A DNA stretch of 8,810 nucleotides from Enterococcaceae bacterium (GTDB lineage Bacteria > Bacillota > Bacilli > Lactobacillales > Catellicoccaceae). A model generated the notes under the pieces. It saw only the letters and a program-made list of their open reading frames with translations, searched no databases and had not been told where the DNA came from. The position numbers were made by a program, and so were the translations under genes. Positions 5,423-8,810 of this stretch are shown piece after piece; the first letter of the stretch is position 1, and each line of letters begins with the position of its first letter. The stretch spans positions 1 to 8,810 of the forward strand of contig JASLFJ010000078.1 of the NCBI GenBank assembly GCA_030150665.1. Direction: 5' to 3'.

Positions 5423-5935
5423 ATGAATCATATTGTTTTATATCAACCACAAATTCCACCAAATACAGGCAATATCGCAAGAACTTGTGCAGCCACAAAT
5501 ACAACACTACATCTGATCCATCCTTTAGGCTTTTCCGTAGAAGATAAATACGTTAAGCGCAGTGGGTTAGATTATTGGGAGCATGTAGATGTAGTACATC
5601 ACGATAGCTTAGATGACTTTCTAGCATCTTTACCTCAAGATGCTCAGCTTCATTTAATCACCAAGTTTGCTTATCAACGCTATGATGAGTGTGATTATAA
5701 AAGTTCAGGGGATAATTATTTTATTTTTGGTCAGGAAACAAAAGGACTTCCAGAATCGTTTATGAAAGCCTATAAAGCGCAGTGTTTAAGGGTACCCATG
5801 AATGATACTTTTGTGCGTTCATTAAATTTATCTAATGTTGCTGCTTTAGTGCTTTATGAAGCATTAAGACAACAAGAGTTTCCTAATATGGATTTAGTGT
5901 ATCACTATGAGCATGATAAATTAAAAGATAACTAA
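5423..5935 (+). CDS. trmL: tRNA (cytidine/uridine(34)-2'-O)-methyltransferase TrmL
   Basis: 170 aa from ATG 5423, normal for TrmL (YibK/CspR). It is a SPOUT-superfamily, trefoil-knot enzyme that uses S-adenosylmethionine to 2'-O-methylate the wobble nucleotide of particular leucine tRNAs, acting as a dimer. Motif 1 is PQIPPNTGNIARTCAAT (residues 9-25). Motif 2 is FGQETKGLP (102-110), part of the knot. Motif 3 is LRVPM followed by RSLNLSNVAALVLYEALRQ (122-150). The RSLNLSN stretch and the absence of an extra RNA-binding domain distinguish it from TrmH/RlmB proteins. Its stop codon overlaps the recD2 ribosome binding site and only 13 bp separate the genes, so the two are co-transcribed. The pairing probably reflects operon packing; I know of no functional link to the helicase. 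Confidence 0.95.
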   Translation: MNHIVLYQPQIPPNTGNIARTCAATNTTLHLIHPLGFSVEDKYVKRSGLDYWEHVDVVHHDSLDDFLASLPQDAQLHLITKFAYQRYDECDYKSSGDNYFIFGQETKGLPESFMKAYKAQCLRVPMNDTFVRSLNLSNVAALVLYEALRQQEFPNMDLVYHYEHDKLKDN

Positions 5936-5948
5936 AGGAGTTTATCTT

Positions 5949-8366
5949 ATGGAAGAAACCTATTACGTGCAAGGCCCAGTTAAAGCGATCTTTTTTGAAA
6001 ATCCAAGTAATTTTTATCGTGTTGCGTTAATAGAGATTAAAGAGACAAATTTAGAACAACAAGAGCTCTTAGACATCGTTATTACAGGCACGATGGGCGA
6101 GTTAACCTTAGAAGAGCAGTACCGTTTTTTTGGACACATTGTTGACCATCCTAAATATGGATTGCAGTTTTCTGTGACTCATTATGAACAAGTAAAACCA
6201 AAAGAAGCAGAACATTTAGTCAAATATTTTTCAAGTGGTCGATTTTCTGGTATTGGTGAAAAAACAGCACGTAGCCTTGTTGAGTCACTCGGTTCTGAAG
6301 CTATTGATTTAATTTTACAAGATCCGAATATTTTAAACGAAGTTTCAGGATTATCTGCAAAAAAACAACACGTTATTTATCAAACATTATCAGAAGATTA
6401 TGAACGAGAAAAAATGATTGCCACTCTTGTTGAGTATGGATTTGGTATGAATATTGCTCTTTCCATTTATCAAAAATACGGGATAATGACCTTAGAAAAA
6501 ATAGAAGAAAATCCCTATCAACTCGTTGAAGATATTTCCCATATTGGTTTTTTAAGAGCCGATCAACTCGCATCTCAATTAAACTATGATGCCACTGATC
6601 CAAGAAGAATTAGAGCGGCCTTAATTCATACATTAAAACAACACAGTCATGATACTGGAGATACGTATATGACGTGGAAAGATCTTGGTATTACTACTCA
6701 AGAGTTATTAGGTAAAAGTAGATCTTGTTTTATTAACTATGATGTGATTGGTTCTGAGCTTAAGCAGTGTGTTTTACAAGGTAAAATAGAACGGGATCAA
6801 GAAAAATTTTATCTTCCTAAACTTTATGAAGCAGAATGTGATATTGCTTCAGTGATTGATACGTATCTTTCTTTAGCACAAAAGACATTTACCGAAGAAG
6901 AGATTTTATCAGGAATCCGTTATGTGGAACAACAAGAGCATATCTCTTATGGTGCTTCACAAAAACAAGCATTAATGCAAGCAATGAATAGTCCCTTTTT
7001 TATGATTACAGGAGGACCTGGAACCGGGAAAACGACGCTGATTAAAGGACTGATTACTTTATATAGTTATCTATATGATCTTGATCTTGATGATCTTGAT
7101 CAAGATCATATTGTGCTTGCTGCACCAACGGGACGTGCTGCAAAACGTATGCGAGAGACTACTGGACTTAATGCGATGACTATTCATCGGTTATTAGGTA
7201 TGATGACTGATGAAGATGAAAATGTAGTTTGGGATGAAGAAAAAGAGATTACTGTCCCTCTTCTTATTGTTGATGAATGGTCTATGGTAGATACGTTACT
7301 TGCAGCTCGGTTATTTCGTGCACTGTCTCCAGAAACGCAGCTGATTATTGTAGGAGATAAAGATCAATTACCTTCTGTAGGACCAGGACAAGTGTTTTCT
7401 GATTTATTATCCATTCAACACATTCCTAAAGTAGAGCTCGTTGATATTTATAGACAGTCTGAAGATTCTAGCATTATTGATCTTGCACATGCGGTAAATC
7501 AAGGTCAGCTACCTGATGATTTTCGGCAAAAGAAAAAAGATCGCTCCTTTATAGAGGTACAGGCAAATCAAATCGGTAAAGCTGTAGAACAAGTAGTCGC
7601 TCATGCTAAGCACTCAGGTTTTGACGTTTCAGATATTCAAGTACTTGCACCGATGTACAGAGGAGCTGCAGGCATTGATGCTTTAAATAAAGTGATTCAA
7701 GAAACTTTAAATCCTAAAGATAGTCCGATGAAAAAAGAAATTGTATGGTATGATACGGCATATCGTGTGGGTGATAAAGTATTACAGTTAGTCAATAATG
7801 CAGAAAAAAATGTGTTTAATGGAGATATGGGGATTGTTGTAAGTATTTATGAAGAAGAGGGCGAAGAGATGCTTTTAGTAAGATTTGATGAGCAAGAAAT
7901 TGCTTACCGAAAAAAAGATGCGAAACAGTTAAGTCTTGCTTATTGTTGTTCGATTCATAAAGCACAAGGTAGTGAATTTTCTCTTGTTATTTTACCTGTA
8001 GTAAAACAATATCAACGTATGTTACAGAGAAATTTACTTTATACTGCAATTACACGAAGTAAAGATTATTTAATTTTATTAGGGGAGTATGATGCATTTC
8101 TTTATTCTGTATCCCAATCAGGAACAGAACGTCATACTACCTTGATGCAGCGTATTTATGAACAATTAAGTGATAGTTTGGAAATAGACTCCTCTGCTCA
8201 CGTTGTCGTATCAGAGGATCAGAATGTTAATTATCAGACTCAAAAATTTACACAAAAACGGGAAGAAAAAAATAAACCAAAGTGGTTAACGGAAGAAATT
8301 ATTGAACAAGAAGATATAGATCCTATGATTGGTATGGATGGGATTACACCCTATGATTTTTTATGA
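5949..8366 (+). CDS. recD2: ATP-dependent DNA helicase RecD2 (SF1B, 5'-3')
   Basis: 805 aa, the usual size for RecD2 (YrrC), a RecD-like helicase of bacteria lacking RecBCD, linked to DNA repair and replication-fork integrity. The N-terminal OB-like domain covers about residues 1-85. Helix-hairpin-helix segments lie at about 94-116 (SGRFSGIGEKTARSLVESLG), 129-148 and 190-210. The helicase core has Walker A GGPGTGKTT (355-363), APTGRAAKR after it, Walker B VDEWSM with Asp442-Glu443, motif III GDKDQLPSVGPGQ (469-481), the UvrD-like C-terminal motif CSIHKAQG (667-674) and arginine-finger motif TAITR (699-703). The C-terminus ends DPMIGMDGITPYDFL, as in relatives. A strong AAAGGAG site (5934-5940) overlaps the trmL stop. 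The Asp/Leu-rich stretch DLDLDDLDQDH just before the APTGR motif is unusual. Confidence 0.97.
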   Translation: MEETYYVQGPVKAIFFENPSNFYRVALIEIKETNLEQQELLDIVITGTMGELTLEEQYRFFGHIVDHPKYGLQFSVTHYEQVKPKEAEHLVKYFSSGRFSGIGEKTARSLVESLGSEAIDLILQDPNILNEVSGLSAKKQHVIYQTLSEDYEREKMIATLVEYGFGMNIALSIYQKYGIMTLEKIEENPYQLVEDISHIGFLRADQLASQLNYDATDPRRIRAALIHTLKQHSHDTGDTYMTWKDLGITTQELLGKSRSCFINYDVIGSELKQCVLQGKIERDQEKFYLPKLYEAECDIASVIDTYLSLAQKTFTEEEILSGIRYVEQQEHISYGASQKQALMQAMNSPFFMITGGPGTGKTTLIKGLITLYSYLYDLDLDDLDQDHIVLAAPTGRAAKRMRETTGLNAMTIHRLLGMMTDEDENVVWDEEKEITVPLLIVDEWSMVDTLLAARLFRALSPETQLIIVGDKDQLPSVGPGQVFSDLLSIQHIPKVELVDIYRQSEDSSIIDLAHAVNQGQLPDDFRQKKKDRSFIEVQANQIGKAVEQVVAHAKHSGFDVSDIQVLAPMYRGAAGIDALNKVIQETLNPKDSPMKKEIVWYDTAYRVGDKVLQLVNNAEKNVFNGDMGIVVSIYEEEGEEMLLVRFDEQEIAYRKKDAKQLSLAYCCSIHKAQGSEFSLVILPVVKQYQRMLQRNLLYTAITRSKDYLILLGEYDAFLYSVSQSGTERHTTLMQRIYEQLSDSLEIDSSAHVVVSEDQNVNYQTQKFTQKREEKNKPKWLTEEIIEQEDIDPMIGMDGITPYDFL
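7075..7108. repeat. GATC-rich palindromic stretch inside recD2
   Basis: Five GATC words lie within 31 bases (starts 7077, 7083, 7092, 7098, 7104). The right part, TGATCTTGATCAAGATCA (7091-7108), is a perfect 18-bp palindrome. It encodes the low-complexity DLDLDDLDQDH segment, which looks like an expanded short repeat in a surface loop of the helicase. Confidence 0.85.
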
Positions 8367-8411
8367 ATTTGAATGTATCAGTATTAAAATGTTCAGATTT
8401 TCAAAGTTTAT

Positions 8412-8472
8412 GTTCATTAAATAATAGTATAAAAAATATTCATTATATATAAAATATTTTTTGTATATGAAC
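8412..8472. repeat. Long AT-rich imperfect inverted repeat after recD2
   Basis: GTTCAT (8412-8417) pairs with ATGAAC (8467-8472), and AAAAAATATT (8431-8440) pairs with AATATTTTTT (8453-8462), with extra unpaired bases mainly on the left arm. It lies in the recD2 3' untranslated region ahead of the main terminator and may stabilise or process the 3' end. Extreme AT content makes chance pairing easier. Confidence 0.5.
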
Positions 8473-8481
8473 TTATATTAT

Positions 8482-8510
8482 AAAAGCACTATGTATAGTG
8501 CTTTTTTATT
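8482..8510 (+). terminator. Rho-independent terminator of the trmL-recD2 operon
   Basis: AAAAGCACTAT (8482-8492) and ATAGTGCTTTT (8495-8505) are exactly complementary and run into a T-rich tail. The A-run on the left side means it could also stop minus-strand transcripts arriving from the hsdS side. It lies 115 nt beyond the recD2 stop. Confidence 0.9.
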
Positions 8511-8518
8511 TATTCCTC

Positions 8519-8527
8519 TGATATAAT
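8519..8527 (+). promoter_or_regulatory. Putative promoter of the hsdS-like gene (extended -10)
   Basis: TGATATAAT is a perfect extended -10 (TATAAT at 8522-8527) placed immediately after the recD2 terminator; its -35 region (TGCTTT) is poor and lies in the terminator's T tract. A second TATAAT is at 8536-8541. Either would give a leader of roughly 90-100 nt. The surrounding DNA is almost pure A/T, so chance matches are likely. Confidence 0.4.
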
Positions 8528-8634
8528 ATTTTTAATATAATTGTATTATTTTAAAAATATTAATAATAATTATTCTAAAATATGAGTTGAGTTGTTCAAT
8601 AATATTTGAAGAATACTAATTAGGAGGATAAATA

Positions 8635-8810
8635 ATGAAACCTATGATTAGATTTAAAGAATTTAGTTCAGATTGGGAAAATTATAAATTAAAAGAATTC
8701 GTTTATAAAGCTGTAGATAATAGAGGAAAAACTCCACCATTAGATAATAATGGGGAATATTTATTGCTTGAAGTCGCATCTTTGGGATCAGTGTATCCTG
8801 ATTATTCTAG
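8635..8810 (+). CDS. hsdS: Type I restriction-modification specificity subunit HsdS (start only, cut by window edge)
   Basis: The first 58 codons are visible. The protein begins MKPMIRFKEFSSDWENYKL, the characteristic HsdS opening (compare the family pattern RFxxFxxxWExxKL). VDNRGKTPPLDNNGEYLLLEVASLG then matches the start of a target-recognition domain of the RGKTP type. HsdS carries two such domains and directs HsdM and HsdR to an asymmetric DNA target. The ribosome binding site AGGAGG (8622-8627) is 7 nt before the ATG. No hsdM or hsdR lies upstream, so the gene either leads the cluster, stands alone as an alternative specificity gene, or belongs to a set of recombining hsdS genes. Whether it is intact cannot be seen. 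Confidence 0.85.
   Translation, partial: MKPMIRFKEFSSDWENYKLKEFVYKAVDNRGKTPPLDNNGEYLLLEVASLGSVYPDYS

Noticed and set aside
6373..6603. 76-codon minus-strand reading frame inside recD2
   Set aside because: It is antisense to the conserved helix-hairpin-helix part of recD2, with no promoter or ribosome binding site seen.

Overview
The window looks like a chromosomal segment of a low-GC Gram-positive bacterium of the Lactobacillales. The grounds are AT-rich codon use, strong AGGAGG-type ribosome binding sites, and the gene order rsmG-parA-parB-DUF951-ychF-DUF1129, which is typical of that order. Genus cannot be fixed from the sequence alone; an Enterococcaceae/Carnobacteriaceae/Aerococcaceae-like member is plausible. 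The rsmG-parAB neighbourhood usually lies near the replication origin, but I see no DnaA-box cluster and no parS site here.

Left half, minus strand (4908 down to 1): a short-chain flavodoxin comes first. A perfect 14-nt-arm palindrome separates it from rsmG (16S rRNA m7G methyltransferase). A likely extended -10 promoter then starts a tightly packed operon: parA (ATPase), parB (CTPase/DNA-binding clamp; the two genes overlap by 8 nt), a small CXXC protein of the DUF951 family, ychF (Obg-like ATPase), and a DUF1129 membrane protein that runs off the left edge. The noc gene that many relatives carry between rsmG and parA is absent.

Middle, 4909-5422: a 514-bp divergent intergenic region with no protein-coding gene that I can support. 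It holds the flavodoxin promoter (minus) and a good plus-strand promoter. It also has a dense set of ATTACGT-type repeats and inverted repeats, a textbook rho-independent terminator at 5298-5323, and then a separate promoter for trmL. The simplest reading is an independently transcribed structured small RNA of about 240 nt. This is the most interesting undescribed element in the window, though it rests on sequence signals only.

Right half, plus strand: trmL (tRNA wobble-position 2'-O-methyltransferase) and recD2 (SF1B 5'-3' DNA helicase) form a two-gene operon that ends at a strong hairpin terminator (8482-8507). After it comes an extremely AT-rich stretch (only 2 G/C in the 60 bases 8521-8580) with an extended -10 promoter. 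The window closes on the first 58 codons of an HsdS-like type I restriction-modification specificity subunit, probably the edge of an accessory defence locus. Apart from the intergenic RNA candidate and this edge, the gene content is conserved housekeeping: chromosome partition, ribosome and tRNA modification, electron transfer and DNA repair.
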